Source: Reyranella sp. (lineage in GTDB: Bacteria > Pseudomonadota > Alphaproteobacteria > Reyranellales > Reyranellaceae). From it: a DNA stretch of 64,000 nucleotides. The position numbers and the translations under genes were made by a program. Positions within the stretch are counted from its first letter, which is position 1, and each line of letters begins with the position of its first letter. The notes beneath the pieces were generated by a model. It was given only the letters and a program-made list of their open reading frames with translations, searched no databases and had not been told where the DNA came from. This document shows, in pieces, positions 8,236-16,159 of this stretch. The stretch spans positions 62,001 through 126,000 of the forward strand of contig NZ_SCUT01000007.1 of NCBI RefSeq assembly GCF_004297265.1, in the 5' to 3' direction.

Positions 8236-8398
8236 GGCGTTTCTCCATGTTCGCCGCGACCGCCGAAATGACGATCGCTGTTTAGAGAACGCCTCCCTCG
8301 GGAAGGGGGTTGCACGCCCTGCCGTTTCTGGATCTGCAGGGCTCGAGAGAATTCAGGGTGCCATATGGGGACGCACACGCGTCCACGCCGTTGCGCCT

Positions 8399-9373
8399 CT
8401 ATTTCTCCGGCACGTTGCCGATGCGCTCCACGGCGACCTTCAGACGAGCCGCGTCCTTGTCCAGGAAGTCCTTGAATTGGGGCGCGTCGAGGTAGGCGAT
8501 TGGCGTTTCGACCTTGGCCATCGCCTCCTTGAATTCCGGGTCTTCGACCGTGCGCCGGACCGCGTCCCGCAGCGTCATGAGGACAGGTGACGGCGTGGCT
8601 GCGGGCGCGAAGAGTCCCGACCAGATGTAGAAGGTGGCGTCGTAACCCAGCTCCTTCATGCTCGGCACATCCGGCATCGAAGCGAGGCGCTTGTCGCCCC
8701 ACACCGCGAGCGCGCGCATCTTGCCGGCCTTGATCTGGCCGATGGCCGCCGACGGGCCCGAGGCGAGGGCGTCGATCTGGCCGCCCAGCAGCGCCGCGAC
8801 CGCCGGGCCGCCGCCCTGATAGGGAATATGGAACAGCTTGATGCCCGCGGCGTCGGCGAAGATCTCCATCGCCACATGCAGCGTGCCGTAGACGCCCGAG
8901 GAGCCGTAATTGATGGTCCCGGGCTTGGCCTTCGCGGCGTCGACCAGATCCTTCAGCGTCTTGTAGGGTCCGTCCTCCCGCACGACCAGGACCGTGGGGT
9001 CGGCACTGATCAGGGCGATCGGCGCGAACTGGTCGAGTTCGTAGGCGGGCGCGCGGCCCTGCAGGCGATCGGCGACCGGCAGGACCGAGATCGACGACAG
9101 CGCCATCAGCAGCGTGTAGCCGTCCGGCGCGGAGCGCGCGGCCTGCGCCGTGCCGACCGAGCCACCGGCGCCGCCCTTGTTCTGCACGACGACCGACTGC
9201 TTGAGCAGCTTGCCCATGACATGCGCCGTCGGCCGGCCGGTGATGTCGGCCACGCCGCCGGGCGGGAAGGGCACGATCATGGTAATCGGCCGCGACGGAT
9301 AGGCCTCCTGGGCCTGGAGCGGAAGGCCGAGCGGCAGCATCGCCGCGCCGGTCAGAAGGGTTCGCCGCTTCAT
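8399..9373 (-). CDS. Second TTT/Bug family periplasmic receptor
   Basis: A 324-residue exported receptor: signal MKRRTLLTGAAMLPLGLPLQAQ, then AYPSRPITMIVPFPPGGVAD, the hallmark opening of Bug proteins. Further on are the canonical GGAGGSVGTAQAARS and GVYGTLHVAMEIFADAAG segments. It presumably binds an organic acid. No tctA or tctB is adjacent, so it is another orphan receptor. The start at 9373 is fixed by GGAGG (with AAACG spacer). A 7-bp inverted repeat (8316-8322 with 8336-8342) lies downstream and may mark the transcript end. Confidence 0.9.
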   Translation of the reverse strand: MKRRTLLTGAAMLPLGLPLQAQEAYPSRPITMIVPFPPGGVADITGRPTAHVMGKLLKQSVVVQNKGGAGGSVGTAQAARSAPDGYTLLMALSSISVLPVADRLQGRAPAYELDQFAPIALISADPTVLVVREDGPYKTLKDLVDAAKAKPGTINYGSSGVYGTLHVAMEIFADAAGIKLFHIPYQGGGPAVAALLGGQIDALASGPSAAIGQIKAGKMRALAVWGDKRLASMPDVPSMKELGYDATFYIWSGLFAPAATPSPVLMTLRDAVRRTVEDPEFKEAMAKVETPIAYLDAPQFKDFLDKDAARLKVAVERIGNVPEK

Positions 9374-9401
9374 CGTTTCCTCCATTCGCGTCTTTGATTG
9401 G

Positions 9402-10325
9402 TTACTTGCCCTTGGAGCCTGCCTTGGCCGCACCGCCCCGCGTGCCGGGATAGGTCGCGGTGAAGCCGAAGAGGGTCGAGAGCGCGTCGGGCACCATGAT
9501 CTTGTCGAGGTCGTCGAGGCCCGCTGTCTTGGTGGGCTTCACGCCCAGCACCAGCGGGCCCTTGGGCGCCTTCCAGTCGCCGACGAAGGAAGCAAGGGCG
9601 TCGAGCGCTTTCAGGGTCTCCCCGGTCTGGGCCTGGGCGAAGCCGGCCAGCGCGTCGAGCGCGGTGGTGATCAGCTCCTCGGACTTGATGCCTTCCTCGC
9701 TGGCGACGGCGGGGACCAACTTGCCCAGCAGTTCCTTGTCGTCGATCGTAAAGGAGGCGCGGCGCAGCCGGCCCTCGTCCTTGGCGGTGTCCATGTCGGT
9801 GTCGTCGCTCACCCCATCCACGATCATCGACAGGGCAAAGCTGGCCTGACCGCGCAGGGTCACTTCCAGCATGTTGACGGTCAGGACCTTGGCGGCCGGA
9901 TCGATTCGATAGTCGAGGGCGATGTCGAACGGCACCTTGGGCACGCCGTAGGGCTCGAGCGCGGTGAACATCTCGTCGTCGCCGGTCATGCCCTCCATCC
10001 TGAGCCTGGCGAACCGCGGGGCACGATCGTCCTTGGAATCCTTCCTGAGGCGGTCGAAGTCGAGGTCCTCGACCGTCACCCTGTCGATCCTGATCGTGCT
10101 TTCCTTGTCGCCGGTCGCGGCGTTGGCCGGGACGACGGCCACGACGTCTTTCAGGACGAAGCCGGAGGGCCCGAGCGGCTCGGCGCCGGCATAGCTCAGC
10201 GTCTTGAGCTCGAACTGGGGCTTGATCTCCTTTTCGAAGCGCTCCAGCCCGTTCTGCGCCCAGGTGCCGGTCGCAAGCCCGATCAACAGCAGTGCCGACA
10301 ACAGCGCCGCGAAAACTATCCGCAT
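9402..10325 (-). CDS. Secreted protein of unknown function
   Basis: A 307-residue protein with a clear signal peptide (IVFAALLSALLLIGLATGTWA, cleavage before QNG). The mature part contains no Cys, mixes short amphipathic beta-like segments (VKPTKTAGLDD, IDPAAKVLTVNMLEVTL) with Asp-rich charged loops, and has a segment DKELLGKLVPAVASEEG. It ends KAGSKGK. It resembles periplasmic proteins that annotators leave hypothetical; I see no catalytic motif. Divergent from the osmC-like gene, with which it shares about 140 bases of upstream DNA; AGGAGATGAG precedes the start. The Bug receptor gene starts 29 bases downstream on the same strand, so the two may be co-transcribed. Confidence 0.7.
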   Translation of the reverse strand: MRIVFAALLSALLLIGLATGTWAQNGLERFEKEIKPQFELKTLSYAGAEPLGPSGFVLKDVVAVVPANAATGDKESTIRIDRVTVEDLDFDRLRKDSKDDRAPRFARLRMEGMTGDDEMFTALEPYGVPKVPFDIALDYRIDPAAKVLTVNMLEVTLRGQASFALSMIVDGVSDDTDMDTAKDEGRLRRASFTIDDKELLGKLVPAVASEEGIKSEELITTALDALAGFAQAQTGETLKALDALASFVGDWKAPKGPLVLGVKPTKTAGLDDLDKIMVPDALSTLFGFTATYPGTRGGAAKAGSKGK

Positions 10326-10463
10326 GAACTCATCTCCTCGCCAATGGTCGAGGATAGCACAGACGATCCGGTCCCTGAGCGGCTCCCCCTATACCAAGGG
10401 AGGAATCGCTTCTGTCATACGGGCGGGGCATGGTGCGCCATCGACCACCCAAGGAGACGACAG

Positions 10464-10886
10464 ATGATCCGCAAGGCAAAGGCCCACTGGCGCGGCACCG
10501 GCAAGGACGGCACCGGCGACATCACCAGCGATTCCGGCGTCCTGTCCGGGACGCCCTATTCCTTCAAGACCCGGTTCCAGGGCGAGAAGGGCACCAATCC
10601 CGAAGAATTGATCGCCGCCGCGCATGCCGGCTGCTTCACCATGGCGCTGGCGTTCCAGCTGCAGACCGCGGGCTTCACGCCGACCCTGCTCGAGACCGAG
10701 GCGGCCGTCTCGCTCGACCAGGACGGCGCGGGCTTCAAGATCAGCAAGTCGGCCCTCACCCTGGTGGCCGAGGTGCCGAACCTCGACCAGGCGACCTTCG
10801 ACAAGCTGGCCGAGGCGGCGGAAAAGGGTTGTCCGGTCTCCAAGTTGCTCAATGCCGAGATTACGCTCCACAAGACTCTGAAGTAG
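10464..10886 (+). CDS. osmC: OsmC family peroxiredoxin
   Basis: A 140-residue cytoplasmic thiol peroxidase that reduces organic hydroperoxides, acting in oxidative and osmotic stress defence. Both catalytic cysteines are present: Cys57 in AAHAGCFTMAL and Cys123 in EKGCPVSKLL, as well as the upstream GTNPEELIAAAHA segment typical of OsmC. Length equals the family norm. The ATG follows AGGAGACGAC. A hairpin after the stop (10909-10925) suggests a monocistronic unit. The OsmC rather than Ohr branch is inferred from the MIRKAKAHWRG N-terminus. Confidence 0.92.
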   Translation: MIRKAKAHWRGTGKDGTGDITSDSGVLSGTPYSFKTRFQGEKGTNPEELIAAAHAGCFTMALAFQLQTAGFTPTLLETEAAVSLDQDGAGFKISKSALTLVAEVPNLDQATFDKLAEAAEKGCPVSKLLNAEITLHKTLK

Positions 10887-10908
10887 TCTCCGGCCATCAA
10901 AACGGGCG

Positions 10909-10925
10909 CGCCGCTTCGAGCGGCG
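10909..10925 (+). terminator. Hairpin after the osmC-like gene
   Basis: CGCCGCT and AGCGGCG pair around TCG, and neighbouring GGG/CCC can extend the stem past a bulge. No T-run follows. It sits 23 bases after the OsmC stop and ahead of the next start, so a weak terminator or mRNA stabiliser is likely. Confidence 0.4.
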
Positions 10926-10949
10926 CCCCGCAACCGGGGGGAGATTTCG

Positions 10950-11294
10950 ATGGTTCGTGCGTTGGCCTCTTTTCTGGCGTTGCTGGTCCTGCCGCTCGCC
11001 GCGGCTACCGCCCAGACGACGCTCAAGAAGGAAGATGCCGAGAAGATGGTGATTGGCCTCTACGCGATTTCCGTGGCTGTCGACACCTGCGATCTCGACA
11101 TGACCAAGGATCAGGAAACGCGACTCGAATTCTGGATCGAATGGGCCGAGAAGCAGCTCGACATCGCCGACCGCAAGCTCGACAAGACTTACGACACGAT
11201 GGAAAGGGAAGCGGAGAAGAACAAGAAGGACTTCTGCGAGAAGATGATGCCGATCGCCACGCAGGCCCTGAAGGAACTGCCGCCGGCGATGTAG
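10950..11294 (+). CDS. Small secreted alpha-helical protein of unknown function
   Basis: A 114-residue protein with signal peptide RALASFLALLVLPLAAATAQ, then an almost entirely helical mature domain rich in Lys, Glu and Met (DRKLDKTYDTMEREAEKNKK). Two mature-part cysteines (in DTCDLDM and DFCEKMM) could form a disulfide in the periplasm. GGGGGGAGA precedes the ATG. I do not recognise a named family. It follows the OsmC gene but a hairpin lies between, and two strong hairpins follow its stop. Confidence 0.65.
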   Translation: MVRALASFLALLVLPLAAATAQTTLKKEDAEKMVIGLYAISVAVDTCDLDMTKDQETRLEFWIEWAEKQLDIADRKLDKTYDTMEREAEKNKKDFCEKMMPIATQALKELPPAM

Positions 11295-11314
11295 GGCTGA
11301 GCAAGGCTCAGCCC
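11294..11314 (+). terminator. First of two convergent-region hairpins
   Basis: GGGCTGAGC (11294-11302) and GCTCAGCCC (11306-11314) pair perfectly around AAG, starting at the last base of the upstream stop codon. It stands between two convergent genes and can work in both directions; no T-run follows. Confidence 0.5.
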
Positions 11315-11325
11315 GAGGAGCGGCA

Positions 11326-11348
11326 GGACATTGCCTTTGGCAATGTCC
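11326..11348. terminator. Second convergent-region hairpin
   Basis: GGACATTGCC (11326-11335) and GGCAATGTCC (11339-11348) form ten perfect pairs around TTT, 11 bases after the first hairpin and 30 bases from the stop of the exonuclease gene on the opposite strand. Together they look like a bidirectional transcription barrier. Confidence 0.5.
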
Positions 11349-11378
11349 GGGAGCGCCGACGAAAGAACGACCACAGCG

Positions 11379-12149
11379 CTACTTTAGCTCGATCCACGCC
11401 GGCGCATGGTCGCTGGGACTGTCCCGCCCGCGTTCTTCCCGGTCGACGCCGCCGCGCACGAGGCGCGGGGCGAGATCGGGACTGAGCAGCAGATGGTCGA
11501 GGCGCAGGCCGGCGTTGCGCTCCCAGCGGTGCCGCTTGTAGTCCCAGAACGTGTACATCGGCTCGTCGGGATGGAGCGTGCGCAGGCTGTCGGTCCAGCC
11601 CTGCGCCAGCAGCTTCCCGAACGCCGCCCGCGGCGCCGGCTGGACCAGCGCATCGTCCTTCCAGGATCGCATCGAATAGATATCGAAGTCGCTCGGCACG
11701 ACGTTGTAGTCGCCCGCCAGCACGACCGGCGCGCCGCTCTTCAGGAGCGACTTCGCGTGCCGCTGCAGGCGGCGCAGCCAGTCCAGCTTGTAGTCGAACT
11801 TCGGGCCGGGCTGCGGATTGCCATTGGGTGCATAGAGGCAGCCGACGACCAGCCCCTTTACGGCGGCCTCGATGTAGCGGCTCTGCACGTCGCTGCGATC
11901 GCCGGGCAGGCCCTTGCGCGTCAGGACCGGCTCGGACCTGCGCCCCAGGATGGCGACGCCGTTCCAGGTTTTCTGCCCCTGCCAGACCGCAGGGTAGCCC
12001 GCTCGCCGCAGATCGGCCGCGGGAAAGTCCTCGTCGGCCGCCTTCAGTTCCTGCAGGCAGACGATGTCGGGCTTGGCGCGCTTCAGCCAGGCGAGCAGGT
12101 TGGGCAGCCGCCTGTTCACATTGTTCACGTTGAAGGTGGCGATCTTCAT
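11379..12149 (-). CDS. xth: Exodeoxyribonuclease III / AP endonuclease
   Basis: A 256-residue Mg-dependent nuclease of base-excision repair, cutting 5' to abasic sites and degrading 3' ends. It opens with MKIATFNVNNVNRRL, and carries the metal Glu in CLQELKA, the substrate loop LYAPNGNP, AGDYNVVPSDFD, and the terminal SDHAPAWIEL with the catalytic Asp-His pair. Length and order fit ExoIII exactly. It ends near two bidirectional hairpins. The ABC exporter gene ends just four bases before its start, so the two are probably one transcript. Confidence 0.93.
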   Translation of the reverse strand: MKIATFNVNNVNRRLPNLLAWLKRAKPDIVCLQELKAADEDFPAADLRRAGYPAVWQGQKTWNGVAILGRRSEPVLTRKGLPGDRSDVQSRYIEAAVKGLVVGCLYAPNGNPQPGPKFDYKLDWLRRLQRHAKSLLKSGAPVVLAGDYNVVPSDFDIYSMRSWKDDALVQPAPRAAFGKLLAQGWTDSLRTLHPDEPMYTFWDYKRHRWERNAGLRLDHLLLSPDLAPRLVRGGVDREERGRDSPSDHAPAWIELK

Positions 12150-12153
12150 GGTG

Positions 12154-14010
12154 CTAGCGATACCCCGCCGCCTGCAGCTCGAAGAGTTCGGCGTAGCGGC
12201 CCTGTTGCGCCATCAGCTCCTCGTGCGTGCCCTGCGCCTCGACCTTGCCCTCGGCGAGCACCAGGATGCGATCGGCCATGCGGACGCTGGAGAAGCGATG
12301 GGAGATCAGCACCGCGGTCTTGCCGCGGCTCAGCTCCTTGAAGCGCTGGAAGACCTCGAATTCGGCGCGCGCGTCCAGGGCGGCGGTCGGCTCGTCGAGG
12401 ATCAGGACTTCGGCCTCGCGCATGTAGGCGCGGGCGATGGCGATCTTCTGCCATTCGCCGCCCGACAGTTCGACGCCGTTCTTGAAGCGCTTGCCGATCA
12501 TCTGGTCGTAGCCGCGGGCTAAGCGGGCGATCACCTCGTCGGCCTGGCTGCGGTTCGCGGCGCGCGCGACCCTTTCGCGGTCGGCCCGCGCTTCGATCCG
12601 GCCGACCGCGATATTGTCGCCGGCCGGCAGGTTGTAGCGGACGAAGTCCTGGAAGATGACGCCCATGCTGCCGCGCAGCTCGTCGAGCCGGTAGTCGCGC
12701 AGGTCGCGGCCGTCGAGCAGGATGCGGCCCTCGTCAGGGTCGTAGAGCCGCGTCAGCAGCTTGACCAGCGTGGTTTTTCCGGCGCCGTTCTCGCCGACCA
12801 ACGCCACGACTTCCCCGGCCTTCAGGGTGAAGGAGAGGTGGCGCACCGCCCAGCGCTCGGCGCCGGGATAGATGAAACCGACATCCTCAAACACGAAGCC
12901 TTCGCGGATCGGCTTGGGAAAGGGCAGGGGATTGGGCGGCGAGAGGATTTCCGGCTGGACCTCGAAGAACGAGAAGAGATCGTCGAGATAGAGCGCCTGG
13001 CCGGCCACCGAGGAGAAGCCGCTCAGCAGCGATTCGAGGAGGGTGCGCAGGCGACGGAACGAGCCCGCGAGGAAGGTCAGGTCACCGACGGAGAACTCGC
13101 CGGTCAGCGTACGCCAGGCGATGTAGGCGTAGGCGAAGTAGTAGCCGATCGTGCCGATGGTGGTGAACAGCCCGCCCCAGGCGGCCCGTCGCAAGGCGAG
13201 GCGGCGGTTGGCCTCGTAGAAGGACGCGGCGAGCCGGCGATAGCGGTCGACCAGGAAGTCGTGCAGGCCGAAGATCTTCACTTCCTTGGCGGTCTCGACG
13301 CTGGCCGCGGTCTGGCGGACATAGTCCAGCTCCCGACGTTCTGGCGTGCGGCCGAAGTCGAGTGAATAGCTCTTGGCGTTGAAATGCGCCTCGCCGAGGA
13401 AGGCGGGCACCAGCGCCACGATCAGCAGCACGATCAGCCACGGCGCGAAGACGATCAGGCCGGCGGCGAGACTGGCCACGGTGACGAGGTCCTGCGCCTG
13501 GGAGAAGAGCTGGCTCATCAGGGTCATGCGGCCGCTGGTCTGGCGGCGGGCGCGTTCGAGCTGGTCCTGGAACTCCGCATCCTCGAAATCCTCGAGGTCG
13601 AGCGTCGCGGCATGCTCCATCAGCCGAACGCTCGAGCTGGTGCTTACCCGCTCGGCCAGCAGCCCGTCGAGCAGGGACACGATACGGCCCAGCCCGTCGG
13701 CCAGCACCGCCACCGCGAACTCGGCTCCGAGCAGCAGACCGAGCCGGTTGAGATGGCCGCTGTCCAGCCATTGCTGCAAGGTCGCCGGCTTGTCGGGCAG
13801 CTGAACCAGCATCACGACGTCGTCGATGATCAGTTTGCCGATGTAGAGCGTCGCCACTGGCAGAAGGGCGCGCATCAGGCGCAGCACGATCGTGGTCGCC
13901 GCCAGGGGCGGGCTGGTGGTCCAGACCATGGCGAGGAAGGGCCGCAGGTTCCTGAGTGCGCCGACGCGCTCGCGGAACGAGCTGGCGCCAATCGTCGACG
14001 GTGACGGCAT
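12154..14010 (-). CDS. ABC exporter, fused membrane and ATPase domains
   Basis: A 618-residue half-transporter. Residues 1-345 form the six-helix exporter domain (clear helices near 25-50, 60-80 and 165-205); residues 370-610 form the ATPase. Walker A is GENGAGKTT, signature LSGGEWQ (Glu in place of the usual Gln), Walker B VLILDEP and the switch His in LISHRFS are present. It would act as a homodimer in the inner membrane exporting lipids, peptides or drugs; cargo cannot be read. It lies between the SpoIIAA-like gene and xth on the minus strand, four bases from xth. Confidence 0.88.
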   Translation of the reverse strand: MPSPSTIGASSFRERVGALRNLRPFLAMVWTTSPPLAATTIVLRLMRALLPVATLYIGKLIIDDVVMLVQLPDKPATLQQWLDSGHLNRLGLLLGAEFAVAVLADGLGRIVSLLDGLLAERVSTSSSVRLMEHAATLDLEDFEDAEFQDQLERARRQTSGRMTLMSQLFSQAQDLVTVASLAAGLIVFAPWLIVLLIVALVPAFLGEAHFNAKSYSLDFGRTPERRELDYVRQTAASVETAKEVKIFGLHDFLVDRYRRLAASFYEANRRLALRRAAWGGLFTTIGTIGYYFAYAYIAWRTLTGEFSVGDLTFLAGSFRRLRTLLESLLSGFSSVAGQALYLDDLFSFFEVQPEILSPPNPLPFPKPIREGFVFEDVGFIYPGAERWAVRHLSFTLKAGEVVALVGENGAGKTTLVKLLTRLYDPDEGRILLDGRDLRDYRLDELRGSMGVIFQDFVRYNLPAGDNIAVGRIEARADRERVARAANRSQADEVIARLARGYDQMIGKRFKNGVELSGGEWQKIAIARAYMREAEVLILDEPTAALDARAEFEVFQRFKELSRGKTAVLISHRFSSVRMADRILVLAEGKVEAQGTHEELMAQQGRYAELFELQAAGYR

Positions 14011-14047
14011 TCCGGCTCAACCCCGGGAAGCGGGCGCGGGTTCCGAC

Positions 14048-14428
14048 TCAGTCATCCGGCAGGCGCTGCGCATCCAGCCATTGTCGTGCGAGGTGAAGCT
14101 CCCGGAAGATGGCGAGGGGCCGCCGCGCCGTGGCGGCTGCGGCGAAGGTCTTTGCCTGCTCGAAGCTGCTGTCCGAAGCGGCGACGATCGCCAGGGGCCC
14201 GACCTGGCCATGCTGGGCATAGAGCACCACCCGGGCGCCGAGCGCGCGCAGGTTTTCGTCACTCAGCGCCCCGGGCGTCTTCGTGATCTCGAAGATCTTG
14301 CGATAGCCCATCGCGCCGTCGGTGGTGATGCCGGCGAAATAGCGCTCGATGTCGCTGACCGTCACCGTGTCCCTGGCGACGGCGACGACGAGCCGGTCGG
14401 CATGCGAGATCGTCCACTGCACGGGCAT
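14048..14428 (-). CDS. SpoIIAA/STAS-like small protein
   Basis: A 126-residue soluble protein. MPVQWTISHADRLVVAVARDTVT begins like single-domain SpoIIAA-like proteins of proteobacteria, followed by IERYFAGITTDGAMGYRKIF and a helix ending FEQAKTFAAAATARRPLAIF. Such STAS-fold proteins are thought to bind lipophilic or regulatory partners; their molecular role is unknown. No convincing ribosome site precedes the ATG. It is divergent from the phosphatase gene across 73 bases and runs toward the ABC exporter gene, 37 bases downstream. Confidence 0.65.
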   Translation of the reverse strand: MPVQWTISHADRLVVAVARDTVTVSDIERYFAGITTDGAMGYRKIFEITKTPGALSDENLRALGARVVLYAQHGQVGPLAIVAASDSSFEQAKTFAAAATARRPLAIFRELHLARQWLDAQRLPDD

Positions 14429-14501
14429 GAGGGAATTCTAGCACGGAACGGATGACGGGCGGGACCCGGAGACGGCATAGTGCGGCCTCCGGGGGAGTAT
14501 C

Positions 14502-15830
14502 ATGAGCATCCGAGTCTTTACCGTCGTCCTCGTTGCCTCGCTTCTGGCTGCCTTGGCGCCGGCCAGCGCCGAGATCCTGCCGACGCCGCCGGGCTGGCAG
14601 ATCGAACGGGCGATCCTGGTCAACCGGCACGGTGTGCGCTCGCCGACAGAGCCCAACGAGCAGCTCGACAGATACAGTGCGACGCCCTGGCCCACCTGGC
14701 CGGTCGAACCCGGCTTCCTGTCGCCCCGGGGCGAGGAGCTGTTGCGGCTGATGGGGACCTATTACCGTGTGCTGTACGGCGGGCGCGGGCTGGTCCAGGC
14801 GGACGATTGCCCGACCGTCGGAACCGTCGCGGCCTGGACCGATCTCTCTCAGCGGACACGCACGTCGGGCGCGGCGCTGCTGGCCGGCATGTATCCACGC
14901 TGCGCCAACCTGCCCCTGCGCAACCAGGCGAACTTCACGGTGCCGGATCCCCTCTTCAATCCGCAGCCCACCGCGTCCTGCCCCATGGATCTTGCGGCCA
15001 ATCGCGCCGCCGTCCTTTCGCGCCTGGGGGGAAGCTTCGCATCGATAGGGCGCGACTACGCCGCCTCGATTTCCATGATGCAGTCGGTCCTCTGTCCGGC
15101 CGCCGCCACCAAGGGCGCCGGCGGCGGCAGTTGCGGCGAAGCCGGCATGCCGACCAGCATCGTGAGCGGCACAGAGGACGGGGTGCGGCTGCGTGGTCCG
15201 ATCGGCTACGCCTCGACGGCGGCAGAGAACTTCCTCATGCAGTCGGCTGACGGCATGCCCAAGGATCAAGTCGCCTGGGGACGGCTCGCGCACGATGCGA
15301 CGCTGCGCGAACTCCTCACGCTCCACCAGCTGGACCAAGATCTCACGCAGAAGACGAAACCCATCGCCCAGCAGCGCGGTTCGAACCTCCTCTCGTTGAT
15401 CGGCTCGATCCTGGTCAACGGTCACAACTTCCCAGGCCACGCGGCCACCGGGCAGCCGGTGCGCCTGGGCTTCCTGGTGGGCCACGAGAGCAACATCCAC
15501 AACGTCGCCGCCTTGCTCGACCTCACCTGGCAGATTCCAGGCTTCCTCCCGGGCGAAGCTTCCCCGGGTGGCGCGCTGGCCTTCGAGCAGTTTCGCGAGG
15601 TGAGGAGCGAAAAGCGCTACGTGCGGATTGCCTACTATACGCAGACGCTGGATGAGATGCGCCGTCGGGCGCCGCTCAACTACCGCGATCCGCCCGGCAT
15701 GGTGCAGGTTGCGCTGCCGGCCTGTTCGGCGGACCTGGTGAACAATGCCTGCCCTCTCGAATCCTTTCTCAAGATCGTGAAGGCGGCTGTCGATCCCGGG
15801 TGCGTGACAGCGACGGCCGGCAATTACTAG
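14502..15830 (+). CDS. Secreted histidine-type (acid) phosphatase
   Basis: A 442-residue periplasmic phosphomonoesterase of histidine phosphatase clade 2 (phytase, AppA, glucose-1-phosphatase group). Signal peptide residues 1-22 end in APASA. The phosphate-accepting motif is R42-H43-G44 in VNRHGVRSP, and the proton-donor motif is H328-E329 in GHESNIHN, an HE variant of the usual HD. Cysteines in DDCPTVG, MYPRCAN, ASCPMD and others allow disulfides. It would release phosphate from sugar phosphates or phytate. Its stop codon shares the palindrome CTAG with the stop of the convergent small gene. Confidence 0.88.
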   Translation: MSIRVFTVVLVASLLAALAPASAEILPTPPGWQIERAILVNRHGVRSPTEPNEQLDRYSATPWPTWPVEPGFLSPRGEELLRLMGTYYRVLYGGRGLVQADDCPTVGTVAAWTDLSQRTRTSGAALLAGMYPRCANLPLRNQANFTVPDPLFNPQPTASCPMDLAANRAAVLSRLGGSFASIGRDYAASISMMQSVLCPAAATKGAGGGSCGEAGMPTSIVSGTEDGVRLRGPIGYASTAAENFLMQSADGMPKDQVAWGRLAHDATLRELLTLHQLDQDLTQKTKPIAQQRGSNLLSLIGSILVNGHNFPGHAATGQPVRLGFLVGHESNIHNVAALLDLTWQIPGFLPGEASPGGALAFEQFREVRSEKRYVRIAYYTQTLDEMRRRAPLNYRDPPGMVQVALPACSADLVNNACPLESFLKIVKAAVDPGCVTATAGNY

Positions 15831-16039
15831 CGATCGGATATCAGCCGTTCGCGGCCGAGTGCGGTGATCGCATCGCCTTCCGCGCCGGTTTCGATCAGCG
15901 CCAGGTGGAGGAGGCGTGCGCGATGCTCATCCGGCATCGACGGGGCCGTGCCTTCGGCCAGCGCACGCAGTGAGGCAAGAGCGGCCTGGGTAAGCGGCGC
16001 GATCAGGCCTTTGGGCATAGTTCGGATATCTCTTGCCAT
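15827..16039 (-). CDS. Small protein of unknown function
   Basis: A 70-residue soluble, helix-rich protein (LIAPLTQAALASLRALAEG, then HRARLLHLALIETGAEGDA). The ATG at 16039 was preferred to a GTG at 16051 because an excellent GGAGGTGAT site stands eight bases ahead. It resembles a winged-helix remnant (ALGRERLISD at the end recalls the end of small helix-turn-helix proteins), but I cannot name a family. Its TAG overlaps the convergent phosphatase TAG by four bases. Confidence 0.6.
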   Translation of the reverse strand: MARDIRTMPKGLIAPLTQAALASLRALAEGTAPSMPDEHRARLLHLALIETGAEGDAITALGRERLISDR

Positions 16040-16159
16040 GTCTGCTATCACCTCCGTGTTGGACGGTGATAACGGCAGGGCGATGCGAAAGTTGACGGCG
16101 CAGACCTCGATTACGCCGGGAACCGCCCCGACTTCGCCCTGTTTCGCCGGCGGTGCCGC

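Noticed and set aside
8096-8590. Plus-strand Cys-rich open frame over the Gln-rich gene
   Set aside because: Its Cys runs are the complement of CAG/CAA-rich codons; no start signal; the minus-strand gene has ribosome site and terminator.
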